Source: Pseudoduganella albidiflava (GTDB lineage: Bacteria; Pseudomonadota; Gammaproteobacteria; Burkholderiales; Burkholderiaceae_D). Taken from it: DNA of 64,000 nt. Both the position numbers and the translations under genes were made by a program. The notes under the pieces are model-generated. The model was not told the origin of the DNA and searched no databases. It was given only the letters and a program-made list of their open reading frames with translations. Below, piece by piece: positions 53,920 to 62,749 of the stretch. The stretch spans positions 5,332,001 through 5,396,000 of the forward strand of contig NZ_CP036401.1 of the NCBI RefSeq assembly GCF_004322755.1, written 5' to 3'. Position 1 is the first letter of the stretch. Every line of letters starts with the position of its first letter.

Positions 53920-55917
53920 TTAGGCGGTTTCCTTGAGCTGCTCGAGGATTGCCGGGTTTTCCAAAGTGGAGACGTCTTGCGTAATGCTCTCCCCCTTGGC
54001 GAGCACGCGGAGAAGGCGCCGCATGATCTTGCCGGAACGCGTCTTCGGCAGGTTGTCCCCAAACCGGATCTCCTTCGGCTTGGCAATCGGCCCGATCTCC
54101 TTGCCCACCCACGTGCGCAGTTCGGCGGCGATGCGCTTGGCATCCTCACCCGTAGGCCGGGCCTGCTTCAGCACGACGAAGGCGCAGATCGATTCGCCCG
54201 TGGTGTCGTCCGGCTTGCCGACCACGGCAGCTTCGGCGACCAGCGGATTGGCGACCAGGGCGGATTCGATTTCCATCGTGCCCATCCGGTGGCCGGAAAC
54301 GTTCAGCACGTCGTCGATGCGGCCGGTGATGGTGAAGTAGCCGGTGTCCTTGTTGCGGATCGCGCCGTCGCCGGCCAGGTAGTATTTGCCGCCCAGTTCT
54401 TCGGGGAAGTAGCCGGCCTTGAAACGGTCCGGGTTGTTCCAGATGGTGCGGATCATCGAAGGCCATGGGCGCTTCACCACCAGGATGCCGCCCTGCCCGT
54501 TCGGCACGTCGGCACCGGATTCGTCCACGATGGCGGCCATGATGCCCGGCAGCGGCAGCGTGCAGGAGCCCGGCACCATCGGCGTGGCGCCCGGCAGCGG
54601 CGTGATCATGTGGCCGCCGGTTTCGGTTTGCCAGAAGGTGTCGACGATCGGGCAGGCTTCGCGGCCCACGTTCCGGTAGTACCACATCCACGCTTCCGGA
54701 TTGATCGGTTCGCCCACGGTGCCCAGCAGGCGCAGCGACGACAGGTCGAAACTCTTCGGGTGCACTTTCTCGTCGGCGTCCGATGCCTTGATCAGCGAGC
54801 GGATCGCGGTCGGGGCCGTGTAGAAGATCGTCACCTTGTGCTTTTGCACGGTTTCCCAGAAACGGCCGGCGTGCGGGAAGGTTGGAACGCCTTCGAAGAT
54901 CACCTGCGTGGCGCCGACCGCCGTGGGGCCGTAGGCGATGTAGGTGTGGCCGGTGACCCAGCCGATGTCGGCGGTGCACCAGTACACGTCGCTGGGCTTG
55001 ATGTCGAAGGACCACTTCATCGTCAGCGCGGCCCACAGCAGGTAGCCGCCGGTGGCGTGCTGCACGCCCTTCGGGGTGCCGGTGGAACCGCTGGTGTACA
55101 GGATGAACAGCGGGTGCTCCGCTTCCACCCATTCCGGCTCGCATTCGGCGGCCTGGTTGTCCACCAGGTCGGACAGCCAGATGTCGCGCCCTTCGGTGAA
55201 GGCGATGTTGCCGCCGGTGCGCTTGTAGACGACGACGTTCTTAATGGTGTCGCAGCCGCCCATGGCCAGCGCTTCGTCGACGATGGCTTTCAGTGGCAGC
55301 TGCTTGCCGCCCCGCGATTGCTCGTCGGCGGTGATCACGGCCACGGCGCCGGCGTCGATGATGCGCTCCTGCAGGCTCTTCGCCGAGAAGCCGCCGAACA
55401 CCACGGAGTGCGTGGCGCCGATGCGGGCGCAGGCCTGCATCGCGGCCACGCCCTCGACGGACATGCTCATGTAGATCACCACGCGGTCGCCCTTCTTGAT
55501 GCCGAGCGATTTCAGGCCGTTGGCGAACTTGCACACCTTGGCGTGCAGCTCTTTATAGGTAACGTTGGTGACGGTGCCGTCGTCCGCCTCGAAGATGATG
55601 GCGGTCTTGTCGGCGTTGCCGTTGGTGAGATTGCGGTCCAGGCAGTTGTACGACACATTCAGCTTGCCGTCCTCGAACCATTTGTAGAACGGCGCGTTGT
55701 CTTCGTTCAGTGTGCGGGTGAACGGCGTTTGCCAGTCCACGTTTTCCCGCGCCAGGCGGGCCCAGAAGCCTTCGTAGTCGCGCTCGGCCTCGGCGACCAG
55801 CGCGTTATACGCTTCCATGCCGGATACGGCGGCGTTGGCCGTGAAGGCCGCGGGCGGGTTGAACACGCGTGTTTCGCCGAGGCCCTGCTGACCTTGTTGT
55901 TCGGTAGCTGCGTTCAT
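53920..55917 (-). CDS. acs: Acetyl-CoA synthetase
   Basis: A 665-residue AMP-forming acetate-CoA ligase, a normal length. Motifs: [20 protein letters not shown] (phosphate loop), [17 protein letters not shown] (acetate/adenylate site), [20 protein letters not shown] and [20 protein letters not shown] with the catalytic lysine that is controlled by acetylation in well-studied Acs enzymes. It assimilates acetate into acetyl-CoA via acetyl-AMP in the cytosol. It is monocistronic; about 165 bases with a terminator separate it from the chemoreceptor gene upstream on the same strand. Confidence 0.97.
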   Translation of the reverse strand: MNAATEQQGQQGLGETRVFNPPAAFTANAAVSGMEAYNALVAEAERDYEGFWARLARENVDWQTPFTRTLNEDNAPFYKWFEDGKLNVSYNCLDRNLTNGNADKTAIIFEADDGTVTNVTYKELHAKVCKFANGLKSLGIKKGDRVVIYMSMSVEGVAAMQACARIGATHSVVFGGFSAKSLQERIIDAGAVAVITADEQSRGGKQLPLKAIVDEALAMGGCDTIKNVVVYKRTGGNIAFTEGRDIWLSDLVDNQAAECEPEWVEAEHPLFILYTSGSTGTPKGVQHATGGYLLWAALTMKWSFDIKPSDVYWCTADIGWVTGHTYIAYGPTAVGATQVIFEGVPTFPHAGRFWETVQKHKVTIFYTAPTAIRSLIKASDADEKVHPKSFDLSSLRLLGTVGEPINPEAWMWYYRNVGREACPIVDTFWQTETGGHMITPLPGATPMVPGSCTLPLPGIMAAIVDESGADVPNGQGGILVVKRPWPSMIRTIWNNPDRFKAGYFPEELGGKYYLAGDGAIRNKDTGYFTITGRIDDVLNVSGHRMGTMEIESALVANPLVAEAAVVGKPDDTTGESICAFVVLKQARPTGEDAKRIAAELRTWVGKEIGPIAKPKEIRFGDNLPKTRSGKIMRRLLRVLAKGESITQDVSTLENPAILEQLKETA

Positions 55918-56025
55918 GCTTTGTCTCCATCGTGGTAGTTATTTGCCATGACAGTAAGGCGAGGCGCTTACAACGCCCTTACAGGGCGCGTGCCCGGCAA
56001 ACCGTCCTGCCATTCTACCCACAAT

Positions 56026-56061
56026 GAAAAAAGCGGGAGGGTGGCCGCAGCCGCCCTCCCG
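56026..56061 (-). terminator. Terminator of the chemoreceptor gene
   Basis: On the minus strand GCGGGAGGGCGGC pairs with GCCACCCTCCCGC and is followed by TTTTTT. It lies about 25 bases after the chemoreceptor stop at 56085. Confidence 0.8.
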
Positions 56062-56084
56062 CCCGGATACCGCGACGGTTACTG

Positions 56085-57653
56085 TCAGTTGCGGTGCGCC
56101 AGCAGCGTGCGGCCGGCGGGGGCCGAGCTGTCGAGGCGGAACACGGAGACCGCCTGGGCCAGGCCGGCGGCCTGTTCCTGCAGCGATGCGGCGGCGGCGG
56201 ATGCCTGCTCCACCAGCGCGGCGTTCTGCTGGGTGATGTCGTCCATCTGCACAATCGACACATTGACCTGCTCGATGCCGGCGCTCTGCTCCACCGTGGC
56301 GCTGGTGATCTCGGCCATGATGTCGGTGACGCGCTTCACGCCTTCCACCACGTCGTTCATCGTGCTGCCGGCCTGCGATACGAGGCGTGTGCCGGCGTCC
56401 ACTTTGTCCACGGAGTCGCCGATCAGTTGCTTGATTTCGCGGGCGGCGCTGGCCGAACGCTGCGCCAGGTTGCGCACTTCGGAAGCCACCACGGCGAAGC
56501 CGCGGCCCTGTTCACCCGCGCGGGCTGCTTCCACGGCGGCGTTCAGCGCCAAGATGTTGGTCTGGAAGGCGATGCCGTCGATCACGCCGATGATGTCGAC
56601 GATCTTGCGGGCCGACGCATTGATCGCATCCATCGTCGAGACGACTTCGCCGATCACGGCGCCGCCCTTCACAGCCACGTCGGAAGCCGACTGGGCCAGC
56701 TGGTTGGCCTGGCGCGCGTTGTCGGCGTTCTGGCGCACGGTCGTCGTCAGCTCGCCCATCGAGGCGGCGCTGTGCTGCAGCGAGCCGGCCTGGTTCTCGG
56801 TGCGCTGCGACAGGTTCAGGTTGCCGGCGGCGATCTCGCTCGACGCGGTGGCAATGGTATCGGTACCGCTGCGCACCTCGGAAACGATGCGCACCAGGCT
56901 GTCGTTCATGTCCTGCAGCGCGCGCATCAGCTGGCCGATCTCGTCGTTGCTGCGCACCGTCACACGGCTCGTCAGGTCGCCCTTGCTGACCGTTTCAGCC
57001 AGGTGCAGCGCATCGCGCAGCGGCAGCGTGACCGAGCGCACCACGCGGTAGCCGGCCGCCACGGAAATGGCGATCGCCAGCAGCACCGCCACGATCATCT
57101 CGTTGCGGTTGGCGGCGTTGGCGGCCAGCAGGCGGTCCACTTCCTCGCTGGCGCGCTTCTCCTGCATTTCGATCAGCGACTTGAAGCCCTTCACGGTGGC
57201 GGCGCCGAACTTGTTGGTGTTATTGGCGCGCCATTCGGCGGCTTCCTCGGTCTGGCCGGCCGAATACAGTTCGAACCAGCGCGGGCGCGAGGCGAAGTAC
57301 TTGGCATACGAATCCCGCAGCTGCGCCAGGCCGGCCTTCTCTTCGTCCGAGTGCGGCAGTGCTTCGTAGAGCTTGAGGTTGTCCTCGATGATGCCGGCCC
57401 ATTTCTGCTCGTCGCCCAGGATCTTGGCGCGGCCCTGCTCGTTGGCCGTCATGAAGTTGGCCACGCCGAAGCGCAGTTCCCACATGGCGTTCTGCGCGGC
57501 CACCAGGCCGGCGCTGCTGTTTTTCAGGTCGCGGATGCCTTCGTTGTTGCGCGCGACGCCTTGCATGGAGAGGCCGCTCACCACGAGCAGCAGGAAGACC
57601 AGCACACCCAGCACCATGCTGATGCGGGTGCCGATTTTCAGGTTGTTGAACAT
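56085..57653 (-). CDS. Methyl-accepting chemotaxis protein
   Basis: A 522-residue transmembrane receptor. MFNNLKIGTRISMVLGVLVF and the following hydrophobic stretch form the first membrane helix, residues about 35-185 a four-helix-bundle ligand domain, MIVAVLLAIAISVAAGYRVV the second helix, then HAMP, and a signalling hairpin with GEQGRGFAVVASEVRNLAQR, the invariant tip bound by CheA and CheW. The start at 57653 gives a correct N-in topology; the upstream frame to 57827 has no support. The C-terminus lacks a CheR-tethering pentapeptide. Ligand unknown. Confidence 0.93.
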   Translation of the reverse strand: MFNNLKIGTRISMVLGVLVFLLLVVSGLSMQGVARNNEGIRDLKNSSAGLVAAQNAMWELRFGVANFMTANEQGRAKILGDEQKWAGIIEDNLKLYEALPHSDEEKAGLAQLRDSYAKYFASRPRWFELYSAGQTEEAAEWRANNTNKFGAATVKGFKSLIEMQEKRASEEVDRLLAANAANRNEMIVAVLLAIAISVAAGYRVVRSVTLPLRDALHLAETVSKGDLTSRVTVRSNDEIGQLMRALQDMNDSLVRIVSEVRSGTDTIATASSEIAAGNLNLSQRTENQAGSLQHSAASMGELTTTVRQNADNARQANQLAQSASDVAVKGGAVIGEVVSTMDAINASARKIVDIIGVIDGIAFQTNILALNAAVEAARAGEQGRGFAVVASEVRNLAQRSASAAREIKQLIGDSVDKVDAGTRLVSQAGSTMNDVVEGVKRVTDIMAEITSATVEQSAGIEQVNVSIVQMDDITQQNAALVEQASAAAASLQEQAAGLAQAVSVFRLDSSAPAGRTLLAHRN

Positions 57654-57931
57654 TTGTTGTTTTTCCGGAGTTGGCGCGGGCGGCGGGGACAGGGCCATGT
57701 CGCGAAGTGCATGCCGGCGAGAGCTGCAGGGGGATGGGCAGCGGCCGAAAGGCGAGATTGTAAATCGAAGATGTTGCCGTAACCAAACATTACAACAATT
57801 TTTGTTTCGGCTCAGCAACAAGCGCACATAAAAGAGGCGGCGGGCGGCCAGGCCTTGAGCTGCGGCAAGGTGCGCTCAGGTGTAGAATGTCGGGTGTTTT
57901 TATCCGCACCACCCACCGGAGCCATTATTCG

Positions 57932-58540
57932 ATGACCGATCCGAAGCATTCCAACGGACGCCGCCTTACCCCCATCGCCTCCTTCATCTTCATGTCCCGC
58001 TGGCTGCAGCTGCCGCTGTACCTGGGCCTGATCCTGGCGCAGTGCGTCTACGTGTTCCACTTCTGGGTCGAGCTGAAGGATCTGATCGGGGCCGCGCTGG
58101 GCAACCAGGCATCGCTGGATCACATCATCCAGGCGGTGACGGTACCTGGCGGCGCGCCGCCGACCAAGCTGAACGAAACCACCATCATGCTGGTGGTGCT
58201 GGGCCTGATCGACGTGGTCATGATCTCGAACCTGCTGATCATGGTCATCGTGGGCGGCTATGAAACCTTCGTCTCGCGCATGCATCTCGAAGATCACCCG
58301 GACCAGCCAGAGTGGCTGTCGCACGTGAACGCCTCGGTGCTGAAGACGAAGCTGGCCACGGCGATCATCGGCATCTCGTCGATCCACCTGCTGAAGACCT
58401 TCATCAACGCCCAGGTGTACGACGCCAAGACGCTGATGGCGCAAACCCTTATCCACATTGCATTCCTGCTGTCCGCCATTGCGATCGCCTATACCGACCG
58501 CCTGATGACCGGAACGCAAAACGGTTCCAAGCATCACTAA
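57932..58540 (+). CDS. YqhA/UPF0114 family inner-membrane protein
   Basis: A 202-residue membrane protein of the TIGR00645/YqhA type. FIFMSRWLQLPLYLGLILAQ is the diagnostic N-terminal helix, followed by LIDVVMISNLLIMVIVGGYE, KLATAIIGISSIHLLKTFIN and a last helix IHIAFLLSAIAIAYTD. The start at 57932 follows GGAG. It sits 25 bases before the fumarase gene on the same strand, so it is probably co-transcribed. The function is unknown. Confidence 0.9.
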   Translation: MTDPKHSNGRRLTPIASFIFMSRWLQLPLYLGLILAQCVYVFHFWVELKDLIGAALGNQASLDHIIQAVTVPGGAPPTKLNETTIMLVVLGLIDVVMISNLLIMVIVGGYETFVSRMHLEDHPDQPEWLSHVNASVLKTKLATAIIGISSIHLLKTFINAQVYDAKTLMAQTLIHIAFLLSAIAIAYTDRLMTGTQNGSKHH

Positions 58541-58565
58541 TCCAGCCAATCGCAAGAGAACAGTC

Positions 58566-60095
58566 ATGACCATCATCAAGCAAGAAGACCTGATCGAATC
58601 CGTGGCCGCAGCGCTGCAGTACATCAGCTATTACCATCCGGCCGACTACATCCAGCACCTGGGCCGCGCCTACGAGTCCGAGCAGAGCCCGGCCGCCAAG
58701 GATGCGATCGCGCAGATCCTGACCAACTCGCGCATGTGCGCCGAGGGCAAGCGGCCGATCTGCCAGGATACCGGCATGGTCAACGTGTTCCTGAAGATCG
58801 GCATGGGCGTGCGCTTCGAGGGCTTCACTGGTACCGTTACCGACGCGGTCAACGAAGGCGTGCGCCGCGCGTACAACTTCGCGGACAACAAGCTGCGCGC
58901 ATCGATCGTGGCCGACCCGCACTTCGAGCGCAAGAACACCAAGGACAACACGCCGGCCGTGGTGCACATGGAACTGGTGGAAGGCAATACGGTGGACGTG
59001 GGCGTGGCTGCGAAAGGCGGCGGCTCCGAGAACAAGACCAAGTTCGTCATGCTGAATCCTTCCGACTCGCTGGTGGACTGGGTGCTGAAGACCGTGCCGC
59101 TGATGGGCGCCGGCTGGTGCCCGCCGGGCATGCTGGGCATCGGCATCGGCGGCAGCGCCGAGAAGGCCATGCTGCTGGCGAAGGAGTCGCTGATGGAAGA
59201 CATCGACATGTTCGAGCTGAAGAAGCGCGGCCCGCAGAACAAGCTCGAAGAGCTGCGCATCGAACTGTGCGACAAGATCAACGCGCTGGGCATCGGCGCG
59301 CAGGGCCTGGGCGGCCTGACGACGGTGCTGGACGTGAAGATCAACATGTACCCGACGCACGCTGCATCGAAGCCGGTCGCCATGATTCCGAACTGCGCCG
59401 CCACACGCCACGCGCACTTCGTGCTGGATGGTTCCGGCCCGGCCTATATCGAGCCGCCGAAGCTGTCCGACTGGCCGAGCGTGTCGTGGGCGCCGGATAC
59501 CGAGAAATCGAAGCGCGTCGACCTGAACACGCTGACCAAGGAAGAAGTGGCTTCGTGGACGCCGGGTCAGACCCTGCTCCTGAACGGCAAGATGCTGACC
59601 GGCCGCGATGCCGCGCACAAGCGCATCCAGGACATGCTGGCCAAGGGCGAGCCGCTGCCGGTGGACTTCACCAACCGCGTGATCTATTACGTGGGCCCGG
59701 TGGATCCGGTGGGCGACGAAGTCGTCGGCCCGGCCGGCCCGACCACGGCGACCCGCATGGACAAGTTCACCGACATGATGCTGGAGAAGACCGGCCTGAT
59801 CTCGATGGTGGGCAAGGCCGAGCGCGGCCCGGTGGCGATCGAATCGATCCAGCGCCACAAGTCGGCTTACCTGATGGCCGTGGGCGGCGCCGCCTACCTG
59901 GTGTCGAAGGCGATCAAGAACGCGCGCGTGGTCGGCTTCGAAGACCTGGGCATGGAAGCGATCTACGAGTTCGACGTGGTGGACATGCCGGTTACGGTGG
60001 CTGTCGATTCCACCGGTACTTCGGTGCACCAGACCGGGCCGAAGGAGTGGGCGGTGAAGATCGAAAACCTGAAGGCTGAGGGCGCGCTGGCTTAA
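58566..60095 (+). CDS. fumA: Class I fumarate hydratase
   Basis: A 509-residue iron-sulfur fumarase that interconverts fumarate and malate in the citric acid cycle. The three cluster cysteines are in RPICQDTGMVN (about 66), GAGWCPPGMLGIGIGG (about 182) and IPNCAATRHAHF (about 278), with the spacing of known single-chain class I enzymes. The C-terminal block VGPVDPVGDEVVGPAGPTTA and SMVGKAERGPVAIESI are also conserved. Class I enzymes are oxygen-sensitive. It follows the yqhA-like gene closely. Confidence 0.95.
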   Translation: MTIIKQEDLIESVAAALQYISYYHPADYIQHLGRAYESEQSPAAKDAIAQILTNSRMCAEGKRPICQDTGMVNVFLKIGMGVRFEGFTGTVTDAVNEGVRRAYNFADNKLRASIVADPHFERKNTKDNTPAVVHMELVEGNTVDVGVAAKGGGSENKTKFVMLNPSDSLVDWVLKTVPLMGAGWCPPGMLGIGIGGSAEKAMLLAKESLMEDIDMFELKKRGPQNKLEELRIELCDKINALGIGAQGLGGLTTVLDVKINMYPTHAASKPVAMIPNCAATRHAHFVLDGSGPAYIEPPKLSDWPSVSWAPDTEKSKRVDLNTLTKEEVASWTPGQTLLLNGKMLTGRDAAHKRIQDMLAKGEPLPVDFTNRVIYYVGPVDPVGDEVVGPAGPTTATRMDKFTDMMLEKTGLISMVGKAERGPVAIESIQRHKSAYLMAVGGAAYLVSKAIKNARVVGFEDLGMEAIYEFDVVDMPVTVAVDSTGTSVHQTGPKEWAVKIENLKAEGALA

Positions 60096-60139
60096 GGTTT
60101 ATCCTCGCCGGTCGGCTGGCATGCATTCACCCCAACGGC

Positions 60140-60262
60140 GGAGAGCTGGGGTCAGACCCTTCGGGGTGAAGCAGGGGTTTCGCGAAGCATGCTTCGCGCC
60201 TGCGGAACGGTGCTGGCATGCAGGCCAGCACTCCTTCCTGACCCCGGACTCTGCTTTTGGGG
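60140..60262. repeat. Dispersed intergenic repeat between fumA and murI
   Basis: The segment contains GGGGTCAGACCCTTCGGGGTG, then CGCGAAGCATGCTTCGCG, a palindrome, CTGGCATGCAGGCCAGCA and CCTGACCCCGGACTCTG. Related pieces (CTGGCCTGCAGGCCAGCGC, GAGCAGTGCTCCGCGAA, GGGTCAGACCCC) lie downstream of acs at 53820-53905. Confidence 0.6.
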
Positions 60263-60336
60263 TGGATGCATGCCATTCGGCGCGCCAACTAGTTCCAACA
60301 CACGATACGCCGCATCCCTCGAACCAGGAGCCCCTG

Positions 60337-61173
60337 ATGACCCACCCCACCCATCCCGTCAATGCCGATTCCCCCATCGGCATCTTCGATTCCGGCGTGG
60401 GCGGTCTGTCGGTACTGCGCCACGTGCATGCGCAGCTGCCCCACGAGCACCTGATCTACTTCGCCGATTCCGGTCGCGCGCCCTACGGTGACCGCGAAGA
60501 GGAATGGATAATCCAGCGCTCGCTGGCTGTCACCGAATTCCTGCTCGGGCAAGGCATCAAGGCGCTGGTGGTGGCGTGCAATACCGCCACCGTCGCTGCC
60601 ATCAAGGCCATCCGCACGCAGTGGCCGGGCGTGCCGATCGTCGGCGTGGAACCGGGCCTGAAGCCCGGTGCCGCGGCCACGAAGTCCGGCAAGGTCGGCG
60701 TGCTGGCCACCGACCGCACGCTCCACAGCGAAAAACTCCTGACACTGCGCGACCAGATCGCCGCTGCCACGCAAACCGAATTCCTGCTGCAGCCGTGCAT
60801 CGGCCTGGTCGACCAGATCGAGCTGGGGCAACTAGGCTCGGCGGGCACCATGGCACTGCTGGAACAGTACGTGGTGCCGCTGCTCGACGCCGGCGCCGAT
60901 ACGCTGGTGCTGGGGTGCACGCACTACCCGTTCGTCGAGCAGGCGATGCGCGACGTGGTGGCGAAGCACACTACACAGCCCATCGCGCTGATCGACACCG
61001 GCGACGCCGTTGCCCGCCAGCTCGCCCGCCTGCTCGAAGGCGCCGGCATGCTGCGTCCCGCTGGCGTGCCCCACCTGCGCGGCTACACCACCGCCAGCGC
61101 CGCCGTCCTCGCCGAAGCCTTCCGCGCCCTGCTCTCGCTCACCCCGCAAGTCGAAGCCGTCGACGTCGCCTGA
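60337..61173 (+). CDS. murI: Glutamate racemase
   Basis: A 278-residue enzyme making D-glutamate for peptidoglycan. PIGIFDSGVGGLSVLRHVHA is the N-terminal signature, LVVACNTATVAAI holds the first catalytic cysteine (81) and LVLGCTHYPFVEQAM the second (about 194). The start at 60337 follows CAGGAG; upstream frames run through the repeat. Its last 21 bases are duplicated 97 bases downstream. Confidence 0.96.
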   Translation: MTHPTHPVNADSPIGIFDSGVGGLSVLRHVHAQLPHEHLIYFADSGRAPYGDREEEWIIQRSLAVTEFLLGQGIKALVVACNTATVAAIKAIRTQWPGVPIVGVEPGLKPGAAATKSGKVGVLATDRTLHSEKLLTLRDQIAAATQTEFLLQPCIGLVDQIELGQLGSAGTMALLEQYVVPLLDAGADTLVLGCTHYPFVEQAMRDVVAKHTTQPIALIDTGDAVARQLARLLEGAGMLRPAGVPHLRGYTTASAAVLAEAFRALLSLTPQVEAVDVA

Positions 61174-61270
61174 GTGTTGCCAGAAAAACGGTGACAGTCA
61201 CCATTTTCCGGGAAACATTTCCAGAAAAACGGTGACAGTCATCATTTCTGAAGCCGTCGACGTCGCCTGA
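61153..61270. repeat. Duplicated murI 3' tail with GGTGACAGTC repeats between
   Basis: The 21 bases at 61153-61173 (the end of murI with its TGA) recur exactly at 61250-61270. Between them AGAAAAACGGTGACAGTCA occurs twice (61181 and 61222). The arrangement looks like a short insertion that duplicated its target, or slippage. Confidence 0.7.
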
Positions 61271-61291
61271 CATCGCCGGCACTCGGTGCCG

Positions 61292-61347
61292 AAAAACCGG
61301 TGACAGGCTCCGATTTCAACAATAATCGGAGCCTGTCACCGGTTTTT
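61292..61347. terminator. Long perfect hairpin, probable murI terminator
   Basis: AAAAACCGGTGACAGGCTCC, then GATT (61292-61315) pairs over 24 bases with its complement at 61324-61347, loop of eight, followed by TT. The T-runs on both strands make it a bidirectional terminator; its core CCGGTGACAGGCTCCG belongs to the dispersed repeat family. Confidence 0.8.
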
Positions 61348-61373
61348 TGCTTATTCCGCGGAAATATTTCCTC

Positions 61374-61398
61374 AAACCGGGGTCTGACCCCGGTTTTT
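61374..61398. repeat. GGGGTCTGACCCC palindrome
   Basis: AAACCGGGGTCTGACCCCGG followed by TTTTT is a 17-base palindrome core with flanking A and T runs. It is the cleanest copy of the family seen at 27.5, 53.9 and 60.2 kb, and can also act as a terminator. Confidence 0.7.
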
Positions 61399-61422
61399 GG
61401 AAACTTTCCGGGAAATAGGGGT

Positions 61423-61451
61423 TTGCCAGATGCCAATCGGCCTTGTATAAT
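61423..61451 (+). promoter_or_regulatory. Promoter of tRNA-His
   Basis: TTGCCA (61423-61428) and TATAAT (61446-61451) are 17 bases apart, a near-perfect sigma-70 promoter about 45 bases before the tRNA. Confidence 0.8.
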
Positions 61452-61496
61452 GCGGCCTCTGTTGCGCTACTGGCGAAACAGAAAACGTAGTTCAGT

Positions 61497-61573
61497 GGTG
61501 GCTGTAGCTCAGTTGGTAGAGTCCAGGATTGTGATTCCTGTTGTCGTGGGTTCGAGCCCCATCAGCCACCCCA
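61497..61573 (+). tRNA. tRNA-His (GTG anticodon)
   Basis: GTGGCTGTAGCTCAGTTGG begins the mature part after the extra G at -1; the anticodon arm is CAGGATTGTGATTCCTG with GTG; the T arm is GTGGGTTCGAGCCCCAT; the end is CAGCCACC followed by encoded CCA. G-1 opposite C73 is specific to histidine tRNAs. Confidence 0.95.
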
Positions 61574-61590
61574 CCGAATTCAATGAAGAA

Positions 61591-61620
61591 GGTCACCTGC
61601 TCCGGCATGTGGCCTTTTTT
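61591..61620 (+). terminator. Terminator of tRNA-His
   Basis: GGTCAC and GTGGCC pair across 12 bases and are followed by TTTTTT, 18 bases after the tRNA. Confidence 0.65.
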
Positions 61621-61633
61621 GTTTTGCATCCCG

Positions 61634-62101
61634 TTACTTCAACGGCCAGAACCAAACCTCCATCGCGCCGAAGAAGCAGGTGCGGGCGCACACGGGAAAC
61701 CCGCTCGCGGCGGGCAGAACCAGGTCGATGTGGCCACCGCTGTTCGGCGTGCCGTGAATACGGAAGAACGAAGCAACGCCGGCTCGTCTGCCGATACCAT
61801 CCCTGGCAGCCTGCTCGCCCTTGTACACTTCAGGATTTCCCCAGATCCGCTTCAGGATCTGTGAGAGCTTCCCTTGTCCGGGTTCAATCCGCTTTCCCTT
61901 CAGGCGTCCACTTTTTGCCGCCATCCTTGCTCCCGGCAGCCTCACGCCGGCTCGAAGTAAGGCCACGCTCATCCGGATCGCACATGTATCGTAGAAAGCA
62001 GGGTTGCTGGTCAAATCGGACCAGCCGATTTCCTCATACAGCGCCTCGCGTTTTTCGCTCTGCGGGAAATTCTGTTCCACCTGATTGAACGACGGCTTCA
62101 T
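61634..62101 (-). CDS. tae4: Type VI amidase effector Tae4
   Basis: A 155-residue peptidoglycan amidase of the Tae4 family. The start KPSFNQVEQNFPQ is usual, FYDTCAIRMSVALLRAGV carries the catalytic cysteine (C40) and SGGHIDLVLP the histidine (H124), at positions close to those of characterised Tae4 proteins. No signal peptide: delivery is by a type VI apparatus into the target periplasm, where it cuts D-Glu-mDAP bonds. Its ATG overlaps the immunity gene stop (62098-62101), and GGAGGT lies inside the end of that gene. No secretion gene is adjacent. Confidence 0.88.
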   Translation of the reverse strand: MKPSFNQVEQNFPQSEKREALYEEIGWSDLTSNPAFYDTCAIRMSVALLRAGVRLPGARMAAKSGRLKGKRIEPGQGKLSQILKRIWGNPEVYKGEQAARDGIGRRAGVASFFRIHGTPNSGGHIDLVLPAASGFPVCARTCFFGAMEVWFWPLK

Positions 62102-62556
62102 GGATTACCTCCTTTGACGGGACACGGAAATCTGCGACGCAGCAGATCGAGCAGGAGAATCGACGCGTTTTTCTTTCGCTCTGCAGCAGGAAGTCTGGCC
62201 AAGTCAGCGGCGAGTTCATATGCAAGATCTGGTGTTTTCAACTGATTTACATCGCACCAGTCACGGCCCTCCGTGCCATCCCGCACGCCGTCGAGGTAGC
62301 TGTAAGCCTTTTCGCGCAAGGTGTATTCGTAGCTATCAAGTGACTTGGTGCTGCCTATCATTTGAACGAATCGGTCTCCGGTCAGCGTGTAGGCGTATGG
62401 GGATTGGGCATGTGCAACGCTGGGGGACAATGCAACGAAGCCCGAAATGATGAGTAGCGCAGCCTCTTTGAATCTGAGGACAGCCTGGAACTGATGGGAT
62501 GGGAGCAACTGCTGCAAGAAGAAACCCTGGTGGGCTGGCGGTGGCGAGGGACGCAT
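62098..62556 (-). CDS. tai4: Tai4-like immunity protein
   Basis: About 152 residues. A hydrophobic signal-like stretch (EAALLIISGFVALSPSVAHA, cleaved before QSPYAY) leads to a helical mature domain with KAYSYLDGVRDGTEGRDWCD, LAADLARLPAAERKKNASIL and RRRFPCPVKGGNP. The two cysteines are placed as in periplasmic Tai4/Rap1a proteins. The start is uncertain; an ATG at 62556 is used, though a shorter N-terminus from a TTG would better fit a signal peptide. It precedes the effector, with overlapping codons. Confidence 0.75.
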   Translation of the reverse strand: MRPSPPPAHQGFFLQQLLPSHQFQAVLRFKEAALLIISGFVALSPSVAHAQSPYAYTLTGDRFVQMIGSTKSLDSYEYTLREKAYSYLDGVRDGTEGRDWCDVNQLKTPDLAYELAADLARLPAAERKKNASILLLDLLRRRFPCPVKGGNP

Positions 62557-62749
62557 GCGAATGTCTCCGAAACTGGCTGTACAAAGTTTGCTACCGCGAT
62601 TAGCTCCATTGTTTGCGTCGGCTCGAAGCCATCCGACAAAGCAATGCGGAAGTCCGGTTTTGTTGTTTTCGTGCTTGTTGGTAGTTGCCATAAATACATC
62701 CAATGCCATTTTTCCTGCATACTTGTGCAGCGGAAAAATGGAGGGTCCC

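Noticed and set aside
53902..55938. 678-codon plus-strand frame opposite acs
   Set aside because: Shadow of acs, an unmistakable enzyme on the minus strand.
56094..57782. 562-codon plus-strand frame opposite the chemoreceptor
   Set aside because: Shadow frame; the chemoreceptor motifs are clear on the minus strand.
58449..60029. 526-codon minus-strand frame opposite fumA
   Set aside because: Shadow of the fumarase gene.
61300..62088. 262-codon plus-strand frame across tRNA-His and tae4
   Set aside because: It reads through a tRNA, a terminator and the antisense of tae4.
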